Of a stretch of DNA of 64,000 nucleotides, positions 9,705 through 18,059 are shown in pieces. A program made the translations under genes and the position numbers. Below the pieces are notes generated by a model. It was not told where the DNA came from and did no database searches. It worked only from the letters and a program-made list of their open reading frames with translations. The stretch's first letter is position 1, and the number at the start of each line of letters is the position of its first letter. Source of the DNA: Mucilaginibacter phenanthrenivorans (GTDB lineage: Bacteria; Bacteroidota; Bacteroidia; Sphingobacteriales; Sphingobacteriaceae); contig NZ_JAHVAP010000005.1 of NCBI RefSeq assembly GCF_024721155.1, positions 248,001 through 312,000 of the forward strand, written 5' to 3'.

Positions 9705-10022
9705 CTACTCCTCCCCCAATATCCTGAACACCATACCATCCATATCTTCGCTGATCCTCAACTGACAGGCGAGGCGGCTGTCGTATGCGGCATCAGGCAA
9801 GGTGTCCAGCAGGTCAAGCTCCTGGTCAGAGGGATGGAAATATTTTTCGGGACCCTCTAAAACCTGTACATGGCATGTTGCGCAAAGCGCCATCCCCCCG
9901 CAGGTGGCCAATATTTGGTGGTCTGTTGCCTTCAAAACCTCCATCAAACTTAAACTTATATCTTCAGGTATTTCCACAGGCCGACGGCTGCCGTCTCTGT
10001 CTTCAATAGTTAAATTAATCAT
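9705..10022 (-). CDS. 2Fe-2S ferredoxin (adrenodoxin type)
   Basis: A 105-residue ferredoxin. The cluster ligands are three cysteines in ILATCGGMALCATCHV (C-x5-C-x2-C) and a fourth in SRLACQLRI, the arrangement of adrenodoxin/ISC-type ferredoxins. It ends convergently 9 bp from the previous gene. The ferredoxin reductase gene lies 109 bp upstream on the same strand, so the two probably work as an NADPH-reductase-ferredoxin pair. The final electron acceptor is not evident from the window. Confidence 0.92.
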   Translation of the reverse strand: MINLTIEDRDGSRRPVEIPEDISLSLMEVLKATDHQILATCGGMALCATCHVQVLEGPEKYFHPSDQELDLLDTLPDAAYDSRLACQLRISEDMDGMVFRILGEE

Positions 10023-10024
10023 AT

Positions 10025-10131
10025 TATTTGAGGTAAAAGCTAAAAGCAGAAAGCTTAAGCTTTTGTAGTGTTGTTTATAATTATCTTTTGGCTTTCAGCT
10101 TTAGTCTTTGGGCTTTCTGCTTAACATCAGC
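10025..10131. repeat. Inverted word-like repeat between ferredoxin and its reductase
   Basis: The left arm consists of near-repeats of AAAGC/AAAAGC (AGGTAAAAGCTAAAAGCAG, then AAAGCTTAAGC). The right arm repeats the complementary GCTTT word (GGCTTTCAGCTTTAGTCTTT, then GGGCTTTCTGCTTAA). The two arms can pair over most of the gap between the genes. It may attenuate transcription from the reductase gene into the ferredoxin gene. Confidence 0.6.
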
Positions 10132-11142
10132 TTAAAAAGCACTCACTCCATAAACAGTAGTGTATTTAAAGCTTAGTTTCTGATCGGGATAAACCTGTTT
10201 AAAAGCACTTTGCGCCATTAGCGCAGCCTCATGAAAACCACAAAGGATCAGTTTCAGCTTACCGGGATAAATATTGATATCGCCAATAGCGTACACGCCT
10301 TTTACGTTTGTGCTGTAATCAACCGTATCCACCATAATGGCGGATTTATCTACATTCAATCCCCATTCAGCTATCGGGCCAAGCTTTGGGGTGAGGCCAA
10401 ATAGCGGGATCAGGTTATCAGCGGCAATAACAGAAGTTTGGTTTTCGCGGTCAACAATTTCTACCTCCTGTAAATGCCCGTTACCGCTGATTGCTTTTAT
10501 ATGCGCCTGTAGAATAAGGTTTATCCGTCCCTGCTTAGCGAGTTCAAAAACTTTTTCGGCACTGTCAGGTGCGCCACGGAATGTATCGCCGCGATGGATG
10601 AGTGTAACCTCGTCGGCAATATCTGCAAGGAAAATAGTCCAGTCCAGCGCAGAGTCACCGCCGCCGGCTAATACCACCTTACGGCCGCGGTAAGCTTCCG
10701 GATTTTTTACCATATAAGCCACACCCTTACCCTCGAATTCCTCCAAATGATCTATAGCCGGCTTGCGTGGCTCGAAGCAGCCGAGTCCACCCGCAATTAC
10801 TACAACTTTACTATGTACCTCTGTACCATCACTTGTAGTGGTAATAAATGAACCATCTTCCAATTGCTGTAATTCGTTAACGCGTTCGCCTAATGAAAAT
10901 GTGGACTTAAAAGGTTCTATCTGTTCCATTAAGCCATCAACCAATTGTTGGGCGTTGACGGTTGGGAACCCAGGGATATCATAAATCGGCTTTTGGGGGT
11001 AGATCTCGGAGAGCTGACCGCCAACCTGCGGTAAAACATCTATTAAGTGGCAGCGCATTTTTAAAAGCCCCGCTTCAAAAACGGCAAATAAACCAACAGG
11101 ACCGGCGCCTATAATGCAAATATCAGTATTAACAAGTTCCAT
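10132..11142 (-). CDS. Ferredoxin-NADP reductase, thioredoxin-reductase-like
   Basis: A 336-residue flavoprotein. The FAD fold starts with CIIGAGPVGLFAVFEAG, and the NADPH fold carries VVLAGGGDSALDWTIF. The C-terminal FAD-contacting block is GVYAIGDINIYPGKLKL. The CxxC redox pair of true thioredoxin reductases (normally CATCDG) is absent, which places it with YumC-type ferredoxin/flavodoxin-NADP reductases. The adjacent ferredoxin gene supports that assignment. It is cytosolic and a dimer in characterised relatives. Confidence 0.9.
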   Translation of the reverse strand: MELVNTDICIIGAGPVGLFAVFEAGLLKMRCHLIDVLPQVGGQLSEIYPQKPIYDIPGFPTVNAQQLVDGLMEQIEPFKSTFSLGERVNELQQLEDGSFITTTSDGTEVHSKVVVIAGGLGCFEPRKPAIDHLEEFEGKGVAYMVKNPEAYRGRKVVLAGGGDSALDWTIFLADIADEVTLIHRGDTFRGAPDSAEKVFELAKQGRINLILQAHIKAISGNGHLQEVEIVDRENQTSVIAADNLIPLFGLTPKLGPIAEWGLNVDKSAIMVDTVDYSTNVKGVYAIGDINIYPGKLKLILCGFHEAALMAQSAFKQVYPDQKLSFKYTTVYGVSAF

Positions 11143-11217
11143 AAAATTACCATTAAAATAATAATTAAAGGTCTTGTTTATTATAACTTTTTACTAATGA
11201 CAAATAGTAATTATCGA

Positions 11218-12117
11218 TTACTTTAAGTTATAGCTTGCCAGGCAGAATCTTTTGAAGAGATCAATAAGCTTTGAGTTTTTACCCTGTAACTGGATGAACT
11301 GAAACGTGCGGAAGATCTCCATTCCTTTAATTTCAATAATGCTCAATTCATTATATTTAAGCTCACTTATCACCGATTGAATGGAGAGGAAGGTGGCGGT
11401 TTCTGAATACAGCAGGTACTGTTTTATGGCGATGCTGCTTTCCAGCCTGATCTCAATTTGCAGCTCCTTCGGATTGATGCCGACATCGCTTAAAGCATTA
11501 AAAATAATATCAAGCGTGCCGGAACCTGCTTCCCGAAGTATCAACGGAATGTGCAGTAATTGTTTTGGGGTGATCTCTGCTTTTTTAGAGAGTTGATTAT
11601 TGGCCCGGGTTACCAGCACAATCTCGTCCTTGGCAAAGGGCGCGTAGGCAATTTGCGGATAGTGGGCGGCGCCTTCCACTATCGCGATATCTATTTTTTC
11701 GGCTAACACCAATTGGGTGATCACATCCGTGTTGCCTTGGATAAACGTAAAATTTACGGCTGGATAAGTTTTCTTGAACAGCGCAAGGATCTTAGGTAAA
11801 ATGGTTTGGGCAACGGTTGTACTTGCACCAATATGAACCGTACCAGCTTCCATGTTGTTTAACTGGGCAAGCTCTGTTTCCAGTTCGGTGTAGGTTTGGA
11901 AGATCTTTTCAGCATATTGCAGCATGATCTTTCCGGCGGTGGTTAATACTATACTGTTGCCATTCCGCCTGAATAATTGCACATTCAACTGATGCTCCAA
12001 TTCCTTTATGTGCTTTGTAACGGCTGGCTGGGTAATAAATAGCTCGGCAGCAGCTTTGGTGAAGCTGAGCCTTTGTGCGACAGTATGAAATACCTTTAGC
12101 CGAAAATCGAAGATCAT
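11218..12117 (-). CDS. LysR-family transcriptional regulator
   Basis: Starting at the ATG at 12117 (MIFDFRLKVFHTVAQRLSF) gives 299 residues, the standard LysR length; an upstream in-frame ATG adds 17 hydrophobic residues from a repeat-like tract. The helix-turn-helix is SFTKAAAELFITQPAVTKHI. The remaining 230 residues form a periplasmic-binding-like effector domain, with TVHIGASTTVAQTILPKIL at its start. The style resembles the CysB/CysL-like group, but the ligand cannot be named. It stands upstream of the reductase gene on the same strand with a 75-bp gap. Confidence 0.9.
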   Translation of the reverse strand: MIFDFRLKVFHTVAQRLSFTKAAAELFITQPAVTKHIKELEHQLNVQLFRRNGNSIVLTTAGKIMLQYAEKIFQTYTELETELAQLNNMEAGTVHIGASTTVAQTILPKILALFKKTYPAVNFTFIQGNTDVITQLVLAEKIDIAIVEGAAHYPQIAYAPFAKDEIVLVTRANNQLSKKAEITPKQLLHIPLILREAGSGTLDIIFNALSDVGINPKELQIEIRLESSIAIKQYLLYSETATFLSIQSVISELKYNELSIIEIKGMEIFRTFQFIQLQGKNSKLIDLFKRFCLASYNLK

Positions 12118-12129
12118 TAAAAGCGAAGA

Positions 12130-12232
12130 TAGGGAAGAAAGGAGGTAAAAGCTAAAGGCTGAAAGCAAAAAGCTTCCCGCTTTTAATAAGAGCAGCTTTC
12201 GGCTTTGCGTATTTGGCTTTTAGCTCTTCTTC
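12130..12232. repeat. Inverted word-like repeat upstream of the LysR gene
   Basis: The left arm AGGTAAAAGCTAAAGGCTG plus AAAGCAAAAAGC faces a right arm with GCAGCTTTCGGCTTTGCG and TTTGGCTTTTAGCTC. The word AAAGC and its complement recur in each arm, as in the element at 10025-10131 with which it shares near-identical words. It overlaps the last codons of the 70-residue membrane protein on the minus strand. Confidence 0.5.
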
Positions 12233-12432
12233 GCCGTAGCCACAATCACTATTCCGCCAATTAATAAGATCCCGCCCAAATATGGTGGCCAGTTCACTGA
12301 TTTCTGCTTATCTACAGAGATCTGCAGGGGGCCTGCATCTACAATCTTTTCTTTTTTTGTATAGGTAAATCCGGTCCATATCAGCATGGCGGCGCCTATA
12401 ATAATAAGTACAATTCCAATGGTCCTGTTCAT
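12220..12432 (-). CDS. Small two-helix membrane protein
   Basis: A 70-residue protein with two membrane segments: TIGIVLIIIGAAMLIWTG near the N-terminus and YLGGILLIGGIVIVATA at the C-terminus. A short polar linker joins them (KKEKIVDAGPLQISVDK). Similar tiny proteins are common in Bacteroidota genomes but have no assigned role that I know. It lies between the LysR and VOC genes on the same strand. Confidence 0.7.
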   Translation of the reverse strand: MNRTIGIVLIIIGAAMLIWTGFTYTKKEKIVDAGPLQISVDKQKSVNWPPYLGGILLIGGIVIVATAKKS

Positions 12433-12505
12433 AGTACTGCTTTATAACACAAGTAGTAATTGAAGAAATTGTTTGGCTGCCGGTAACAAGATTTATGACT
12501 TTAGG

Positions 12506-12916
12506 CTATGACTCTTTCCTAGCGTTTAATAAGTTTTTAGGCACAATTCTTAACACCGAGATCACTATCCTGAAACCATCCGGATCAGTAAAGGTGATGC
12601 CGTTGTTTATCCAATACGGGTTTTTAGGATATACGGGCCGAACCCCGTTTGCTATGAACTTTTGTTTAATGTTATTGAATTCCTCAACGGATTCGGCATA
12701 AAATACCAACAGGTCGTCATTGTCGGGGTAGTGAACCGGGGAAAGATTAGAGGTGGTAAACTCCAGGTGCCAGTCGGACCCGGGGAGGCCCAGGAACACC
12801 CCATCGTAGTTATGATGATTCCTAAATTCGCCCAAAACTTTTAAGCCTAAAACCCTGCCGTAAAAGTCGATAATACGGTTTAAATTTTTTGTATGCCTGG
12901 CGGTTCTGAACTTCAT
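12506..12916 (-). CDS. VOC-superfamily (glyoxalase/bleomycin-resistance-like) protein
   Basis: A 136-residue single VOC domain: KFRTARHTKNLNRIIDFYGRV at the start, DWHLEFTTS in the middle and ITFTDPDGFRIVISVL near the end. The histidine near the start and the glutamate in HLEFT resemble the metal ligands of the fold. The substrate cannot be deduced; members include lactoylglutathione lyases, dioxygenases and antibiotic-binding proteins. The word-like repeat array begins just upstream of its ATG. Confidence 0.85.
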   Translation of the reverse strand: MKFRTARHTKNLNRIIDFYGRVLGLKVLGEFRNHHNYDGVFLGLPGSDWHLEFTTSNLSPVHYPDNDDLLVFYAESVEEFNNIKQKFIANGVRPVYPKNPYWINNGITFTDPDGFRIVISVLRIVPKNLLNARKES

Positions 12917-12944
12917 CGTTTATAATTTCAAAGCTACTGGAAAA

Positions 12945-13155
<211 letters not shown>

Positions 13156-13195
13156 CTCATTCCCCAAAGGAATGCTTTATAAATTAGTAAGTGTT

Positions 13196-13223
13196 AATTG
13201 TTGACAATTGTTTTTGTACTTTC
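13196..13223 (+). promoter_or_regulatory. Possible promoter and small palindrome upstream of the sigma factor
   Basis: AATTGT-TG-ACAATT (13196-13209) is a 14-bp palindrome. It overlaps a TTG (13198) that lies 16 bp before TACTTTC (13217-13223), a near match to the Bacteroidota -7 box TAnnTTTG. The arrangement would place a transcription start about 50 bp before the sigma factor gene. The match is imperfect. Confidence 0.35.
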
Positions 13224-13276
13224 ATGCCATACTAATCTCAATAGTTTGCTTTTAAATTTATTGATGAGTTGATTTA

Positions 13277-13765
13277 ATGCTGCTGCTTATTTTGGAGGAT
13301 AATTATAATACCCAACCTGCTTTAGTGGAGTTACTTTTGCGCCGCGACCCAAAAGGTTGTGAGCATTTATGTGAAACCTATTCTGCTAAACTTTACGGAT
13401 ACATTATAAGAATGGTTAATAATCCTAAAATTGCAGACCAATTGCTTGAAAAAACATTTAAGACGATCTGTAAAAACATTCATCAATTTAAAGACAGCCA
13501 GGTAACCTTCTTAACCTGGGCTCTGCAGTTTGCGCGTTCAGAAAGTATTAATTACCTTAGTTCTATCAATTTAAAAACCGGAACTGCCCGTAACTCGTAT
13601 ACTGATGCAGTTAACGACACAACGGCTGCTAATGAGATTGCCATATTTAATATGATCCACCAGGGCTACAAGGTGTATGAAGTGGCCGAAATACTGAGAA
13701 TACCCGTTGATGAAGTAAAAATCAATATCCGCAAGGCTATGAAACAAAAAACAAACCCTAATTAA
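13277..13765 (+). CDS. ECF-type RNA polymerase sigma factor (divergent)
   Basis: A 162-residue sigma-70-like protein. LLLRRDPKGCEHLCETYSAKLYGYI and MVNNPKIADQLLEKTFKTI match region 2 of ECF sigma factors, with LTWALQFARSESINYL as the end of region 2. The C-terminal EIAIFNMIHQGYKVYEVAEILRIP is a shortened region 4 helix-turn-helix. The usual region 4 signature is weak, so it is divergent. The next gene, a cupin protein with an anti-sigma-like N-terminus, follows after 3 bp, the standard ECF/anti-sigma arrangement. Confidence 0.8.
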   Translation: MLLLILEDNYNTQPALVELLLRRDPKGCEHLCETYSAKLYGYIIRMVNNPKIADQLLEKTFKTICKNIHQFKDSQVTFLTWALQFARSESINYLSSINLKTGTARNSYTDAVNDTTAANEIAIFNMIHQGYKVYEVAEILRIPVDEVKINIRKAMKQKTNPN

Positions 13766-13768
13766 TTG

Positions 13769-14359
13769 ATGGATATACAAGCGTATATTGAAAGCGGTGT
13801 TTTGGAAGAATACTGCCTCGGCCACTTAAATGAAGAGGACCAGGCGTACTTGATCCAGTTAACCATGCTTTATCCTGAAGTTAAGGCGGAGTTGAATGCT
13901 GTTGAGCTTGCTTTTGAAAAGCTAGCTGAATTAACCGCCAGCGAACCACCCGAAAGTATTAAGGGAAATATAATGGCTGCGCTTGGTTTTGATGAGTTTG
14001 TTTTGGATGCTAATAATCTTCCTGTACTCAGCCATTCTACTGATCCGCAGCCATGGCTGGATACCTTTGCTCATTTTATCCCTGAAGAACCTACCGAGGA
14101 TTTTTTGATGCACGTCATCCGGCAAGATAATATAGTGCAGCAAATGCTGATCACCGGTAACACAGATGTACCCGAAGAACAGCATGGTGAATTTTATGAA
14201 AGCCTGTTTGTTTTAAGGGGCCGATGTGAATGTACCATTGGCAATGAATTGTATAAATTAGGTCCCGGAGATTTTATCGAAATCCCCTTGCATACCCCGC
14301 ACGATATAAAATTAGTAACACCTTTTGTTACTGCGGTTTTGCAGTATAGGTTTGTATAA
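13769..14359 (+). CDS. Cupin-domain anti-sigma factor (ChrR-like)
   Basis: The ATG at 13769 lies 3 bp after the sigma-factor stop; an overlapping in-frame TTG at 13766 is also possible. The protein has 196 residues. The N-terminal part (VLEEYCLGHLNEEDQAYL, then a helical stretch to SIKGNIMAALGF) looks like an anti-sigma domain of the RskA type. The C-terminal part (ESLFVLRGRCECTIGN, LGPGDFIEIPLHTPHDI) is a cupin barrel whose HTPH histidines could bind a metal. I infer that it holds the partner sigma factor inactive and releases it on an oxidative or metal signal, by analogy with ChrR. Confidence 0.72.
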   Translation: MDIQAYIESGVLEEYCLGHLNEEDQAYLIQLTMLYPEVKAELNAVELAFEKLAELTASEPPESIKGNIMAALGFDEFVLDANNLPVLSHSTDPQPWLDTFAHFIPEEPTEDFLMHVIRQDNIVQQMLITGNTDVPEEQHGEFYESLFVLRGRCECTIGNELYKLGPGDFIEIPLHTPHDIKLVTPFVTAVLQYRFV

Positions 14360-14380
14360 ATAGCCCTTACACAGGCTATT
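14359..14380 (+). terminator. Weak hairpin after the sigma/anti-sigma pair
   Basis: AATAGCC and GGCTATT pair around an 8-nt loop directly after the stop codon. There is no uridine tract, so termination activity is uncertain. Confidence 0.3.
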
Positions 14381-14479
14381 ATTATCCCCCTACAATACCA
14401 CTACTGCTCCTTTTACTGCAAACTTTTTACTAAATAGCACTTATCTTTCCTGATATATTTATTCTTGAGAAACATCTTT

Positions 14480-16255
14480 ATGAAACTGCCTGCTCTATTA
14501 CTGTCTATCGCTTTTTCTATTCTATCACTTACCGTCTTTGCCCAGGTAACCATCTACGCCAATCAAATCGGGTTCGACATTAAGGGACCAAAAATTGCAG
14601 TTGTTGGGACCGATAGTAAACTGACCCAGAAAACGATATTTAACATAATCAATACAGTAACCCACCAGGAGGAGTTTACAGGAGTACTTAGCGGTCCGCA
14701 GCAGATTGATGAATGGACGCCCGGCAAAAGCTATTACCAGGCTGATTTTTCCGCTCTTAAAAAAAGAGGGAAATATAGCGTAAGGGTGAGTGTAGGTGGA
14801 AAAACATATACCTCCTTTCCGTTTGTTATCGAAGAAAACGCACTGGCAAGGCTTACCATCTCGTCCATCGTCCATTATTACAACAAGCAACGGGCCAATA
14901 CCCCACAGGAAATAGCAGCCGACTCGCACATGCGCCTGCAGGGCGGTGGCGACAAAACCGTTGATATGCATGGCGGCTGGTGCGATGCCTCTGGCGATGT
15001 GAGTAAATATTTCTCGCACCTCGCTTACGCAAATTTCATGTCGCCGCAACAAACGCCGTTGGTGGTATGGTCTATGGTTAGTGCCTCGGAAGCAATACCC
15101 GGCTTATTAAAAAAATGGAACATAAAAGACTCATTAGATAATGAGGCGTTATACGGGGCTGACTATATGATGCGATCTTTATCAAAGGATGATTATTTCT
15201 ACATGATCATCTTCAGTTATTTTAACAAGGACCCGAATGCCCGCCGGATTGTTGGGCTACGTGCAAACAGCGTTACTACCGATGAATACCAATGCGCCTT
15301 TCGTGAGGGCGGCGGTATGGCGATAGCCGCATTGGCCCGCATCTCGCAATGGAAAAAGAATGGCGAATTTACCTCGCAGCAATATCTCGATGGCGCAAAA
15401 CTGGCATTTGCGCACCTGCTTATCAACAATACAAAATACGACGATGACGGCAAGGAAAACATCATTGATGATTACTGTGCATTGATGGCTGCCACGGAAC
15501 TTTGGATAGCAACCGACAGTTCACTTTATCGCGATGAGGCCAGGAAGCGGGCACAAAACCTAAACAAACGAATGAGCCCGGCGGGTTATTTCATCGCCAA
15601 TGATGGCAACCGCCCTTATTGGCATGCCGCCGATGCGGGTTTACCGGTAATTGCATTGTCCCGCTATTTAGCAAAGGAAAATGATGAAGTAATGAGAACT
15701 TCGGCGTTGGTTACCATTAAAAAGGCACTGGACTATAATCTTGCCGTAACAAATAATGTGAATAACCCCTTTGGCTATGCACGGCAATCATTTTTATACA
15801 AGGGAGCTGTTAAGGATGGCTTTTTCATTCCACATGACAATGAAACAGGCTGGTGGTGGCAAGGCGAGGATGCCCGATTGGGATCATTGGCTACTGCTGC
15901 ATTGATCGGCGGTAAGCTGGTTTACCCGGATAAAGGCAATTGGGGCATAAAAGATTCGCTGGCTGTTTTTGCATCGCAGCAAACTTCATGGATCCTGGGC
16001 TGTAACCCCTATTCCATGTGCTTTATGTATGGGTTTGGGAGGAACAATGTAACTTACATGCACTCAAACTTCAGGCATGGGTCTGAACGGGGTGGGATCT
16101 CAAATGGTATTACCGGCGGAAAGGATAACGGCGACGGCAGCGGCATAGACTATAAGACTGAAGACAACGGAAATGAATGGCGCTGGACAGAGCAGTGGAT
16201 CCCACACGCTGCCTGGTTTTTACAGGCTGTAGCGGCAATGGCTGAGAGTAAATAG
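14480..16255 (+). CDS. Secreted GH9 glycoside hydrolase (endoglucanase-like)
   Basis: Starting at the ATG at 14480 (MKLPALLLSIAFSILS) gives 591 residues with a signal peptide ending near VFAQ; a TTG at 14465 would add five residues. Residues about 20-110 form the CelD N-terminal Ig-like domain (IYANQIGFDIKGPKIAVV). The rest is a GH9 (alpha/alpha)6 barrel: GGWCDASGDVSKYFSH carries the catalytic-base aspartates. WILGCNPYSMCFMYGFG and the late NGNEWRWTEQW, with the acid glutamate, complete the site. It probably cleaves beta-1,4-glucans or related glycans outside the cytoplasm. No SusC/D genes or T9SS C-terminal domain are visible. Confidence 0.88.
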   Translation: MKLPALLLSIAFSILSLTVFAQVTIYANQIGFDIKGPKIAVVGTDSKLTQKTIFNIINTVTHQEEFTGVLSGPQQIDEWTPGKSYYQADFSALKKRGKYSVRVSVGGKTYTSFPFVIEENALARLTISSIVHYYNKQRANTPQEIAADSHMRLQGGGDKTVDMHGGWCDASGDVSKYFSHLAYANFMSPQQTPLVVWSMVSASEAIPGLLKKWNIKDSLDNEALYGADYMMRSLSKDDYFYMIIFSYFNKDPNARRIVGLRANSVTTDEYQCAFREGGGMAIAALARISQWKKNGEFTSQQYLDGAKLAFAHLLINNTKYDDDGKENIIDDYCALMAATELWIATDSSLYRDEARKRAQNLNKRMSPAGYFIANDGNRPYWHAADAGLPVIALSRYLAKENDEVMRTSALVTIKKALDYNLAVTNNVNNPFGYARQSFLYKGAVKDGFFIPHDNETGWWWQGEDARLGSLATAALIGGKLVYPDKGNWGIKDSLAVFASQQTSWILGCNPYSMCFMYGFGRNNVTYMHSNFRHGSERGGISNGITGGKDNGDGSGIDYKTEDNGNEWRWTEQWIPHAAWFLQAVAAMAESK

Positions 16256-16403
16256 CAATCGAATTCTTATGTATAAAGCCTAATTAATTGTGATGAGGCA
16301 AGTTCTTTATTTTATCCTGTTCTAAACTATAGCTTTCTCAATCCGTCATACCTGCACGGAAACGGACAATATGTTGTATCAAAAAGGTTCAACCCACAAA
16401 ACA

Positions 16404-16411
16404 ATACTTTT
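16404..16411 (+). promoter_or_regulatory. Possible -7 box upstream of the 16490 gene
   Basis: TACTTTTG matches the Bacteroidota -7 consensus TAnnTTTG. No TTG lies at the expected distance upstream. The box is 79 bp before the start codon. Confidence 0.3.
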
Positions 16412-16489
16412 GCAAGTTTCTGAAATTCAATAAATTACAACATCGGCATATTGTTTGATGATAGTATTATTGTTTTAAAGATATATAAA

Positions 16490-16825
16490 ATGAGCCAGCG
16501 CAAACCCCTGATCCGCCGTACCTTCTTACAGGAGCGGTATGAAATTTTGATAAAACGTCAACAAAACGGCACGGCTACATTTAACGAGCTTACGGAACTG
16601 GATGATATTGTTAACCGCGACCCGTCCATCCGCGAAATAGTTTTGATTGAAAACCATTTTATTGATGCGGCCGATGACGATAATGAGTCTGTTCCGAGAC
16701 CCCTAAAAGATCTCACAAAGCCTGTTAAGGCGCAAAGCTGGCTGAGCAGGATAAGGGCGTATATTGGCAGAGTATTTATTTTACCGGTATCGTCAACAGC
16801 TGAAAAGTCTTTTATAACGATATAG
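16490..16825 (+). CDS. Hypothetical protein
   Basis: The ATG at 16490 (MSQRKPLIRRTFLQERYEIL) gives 111 residues; an upstream ATG at 16451 adds 13 less plausible residues. The first 60 residues are charged and probably helical, with TFNELTELDDIVNRDPSIREI in the middle. The tail SWLSRIRAYIGRVFILPV is amphipathic or weakly hydrophobic and could touch a membrane. No family is recognised. It may be a small cytoplasmic or membrane-associated regulator, but nothing in the context assigns a role. Confidence 0.55.
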   Translation: MSQRKPLIRRTFLQERYEILIKRQQNGTATFNELTELDDIVNRDPSIREIVLIENHFIDAADDDNESVPRPLKDLTKPVKAQSWLSRIRAYIGRVFILPVSSTAEKSFITI

Positions 16826-17256
16826 CAGATTCGACTGAGCTACTTAAGATCAGGCGTCATCGATAAATAAATTTTCGGAATTGTAAATTCATATCGCAAA
16901 AATCCGGTCAAAAATAATTTGATATTCTCCCGATTCACAGGTTCGACACCTTACAATAATCGTAAAAAAGACCCCATTTTTATAAAAATTTGAAATTTTC
17001 ATAAATTAATATATTCCCCAATGTTGTAACATTCCTGATATAAATATGCTCTTGGCTATGATTTGGCATTGGAAATACAACATTCTATTATAAAATATTA
17101 ATTACGGGTTAATTTTCGATTCTCCTTTCAAGATTTTCACCGTTTAGATATCTTTTATTTAAAAAACACACCGATCCTTTAAGAACAAAGCACGTAATAA
17201 GCACTTGACAATGTGATTTTTACAATTTATATTTATACACCCTAATTTGTATAAGC
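16826..17256. other. AT-rich intergenic region without a recognised feature
   Basis: About 430 bp between two small orphan genes. It is strongly AT-rich in its second half and shows no reading frame, tRNA or strong hairpin. A TAATTTG at 17243-17249 resembles part of a -7 box but lies only 7 bp before the next start codon. Confidence 0.5.
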
Positions 17257-17670
17257 ATGATCCGTACACGCTTTAAAAAGGTGCTTTTAGTGGCACCTGA
17301 TATTTTCCCCAATCAGCTATTGGCTGATTATACTAATGTGAGGCATGTTTCTGCCACCAGTAGCATTTTCCCGTCTATATACGAATTAAGTCCCGATGTT
17401 ATTGTGTTTGATTACGAATTTATGGGGAAGGAAATGGAGAAAACTTTACGCCGGATCAAGGTTAATAAATTTTACAGTAAGGTAAAAATCTGTTGTTTCA
17501 AGAACACCGCAAACGAAAAAACCGACAGCTTTTTGAAGGCTATCGGTGTTGATTATTTCGTATACAGGGCAGACCTGGGTGAAAACTCAAAAAACAAATC
17601 GGTATTAAATACCTTCAACTCCATTATCGATGCATCCATTGTAAAATGGGTGATGAATGTAACGAACTAA
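17257..17670 (+). CDS. Orphan receiver-like protein (degenerate response regulator)
   Basis: A 137-residue single-domain protein with the layout of a CheY-like receiver. KKVLLVAPDIFPNQLLADY is beta1 and the first acidic residue, and SPDVIVFDYEFMGKEMEKTL holds the aspartate that would be phosphorylated. KFYSKVKICCFKN and IGVDYFVYRADLG correspond to beta4 and beta5. The lysine normally found at the end of beta5 (KP) is missing and the first acidic pair is reduced to one, so it may not switch by phosphorylation. There is no kinase or output domain nearby. Confidence 0.6.
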   Translation: MIRTRFKKVLLVAPDIFPNQLLADYTNVRHVSATSSIFPSIYELSPDVIVFDYEFMGKEMEKTLRRIKVNKFYSKVKICCFKNTANEKTDSFLKAIGVDYFVYRADLGENSKNKSVLNTFNSIIDASIVKWVMNVTN

Positions 17671-17745
17671 AATCATCTTACTAACATCCAAAATCATCAC
17701 CAGATTCAATTGCGGAGTAATACCAGTGTAGACCTTTAACCGGTG

Positions 17746-18012
17746 TTTCGTACCTACGGCACGAAAATGTCGTTTTGTTGTTTTTCTACCAATATTTGAT
17801 CCCGCTGGGATCCCAAGCAAGCATACGACTATTGCTACTTGTGTGTTGGCGAAATAAATTTCGAATATTTTCTATATATATTTTAAATTACCGCCACAAC
17901 GTCGACCATTACTTAAAAACCCATTCTGGTTTACCCTGCCAGATAGGATGGCACCATCGGTGCCTGATATTGGTAGAAAAAAACAAGAAAGTCTTTTGCC
18001 CTGTAGGGGCAA
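17746..18012. repeat. Composite foldback element made of several small palindromes
   Basis: Two 15-bp arms, TTTTTCTACCAATAT (17781-17795) and its exact complement (17967-17981), face each other 171 bp apart. Small hairpins sit beside each arm: TTTCGT..ACGAAA (17746-17766) and GATCCC-GCT-GGGATC (17798-17812) on the left. GGCACC-ATC-GGTGCC (17950-17964) and TTGCCC-TGTA-GGGGCAA (17996-18012) lie on the right. No transposase frame lies inside. It looks like a non-autonomous mobile or REP-like element and fills the 389-bp gap before serS. Confidence 0.7.
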
Positions 18013-18059
18013 CACTATGCGACAAACATTATAGACACAATGCGGAAAATCGCAGACGA

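Noticed and set aside
16930..16955. GGTTCGACACC resembling a tRNA T-loop
   Set aside because: No matching acceptor, D or anticodon stems could be built around it on either strand.
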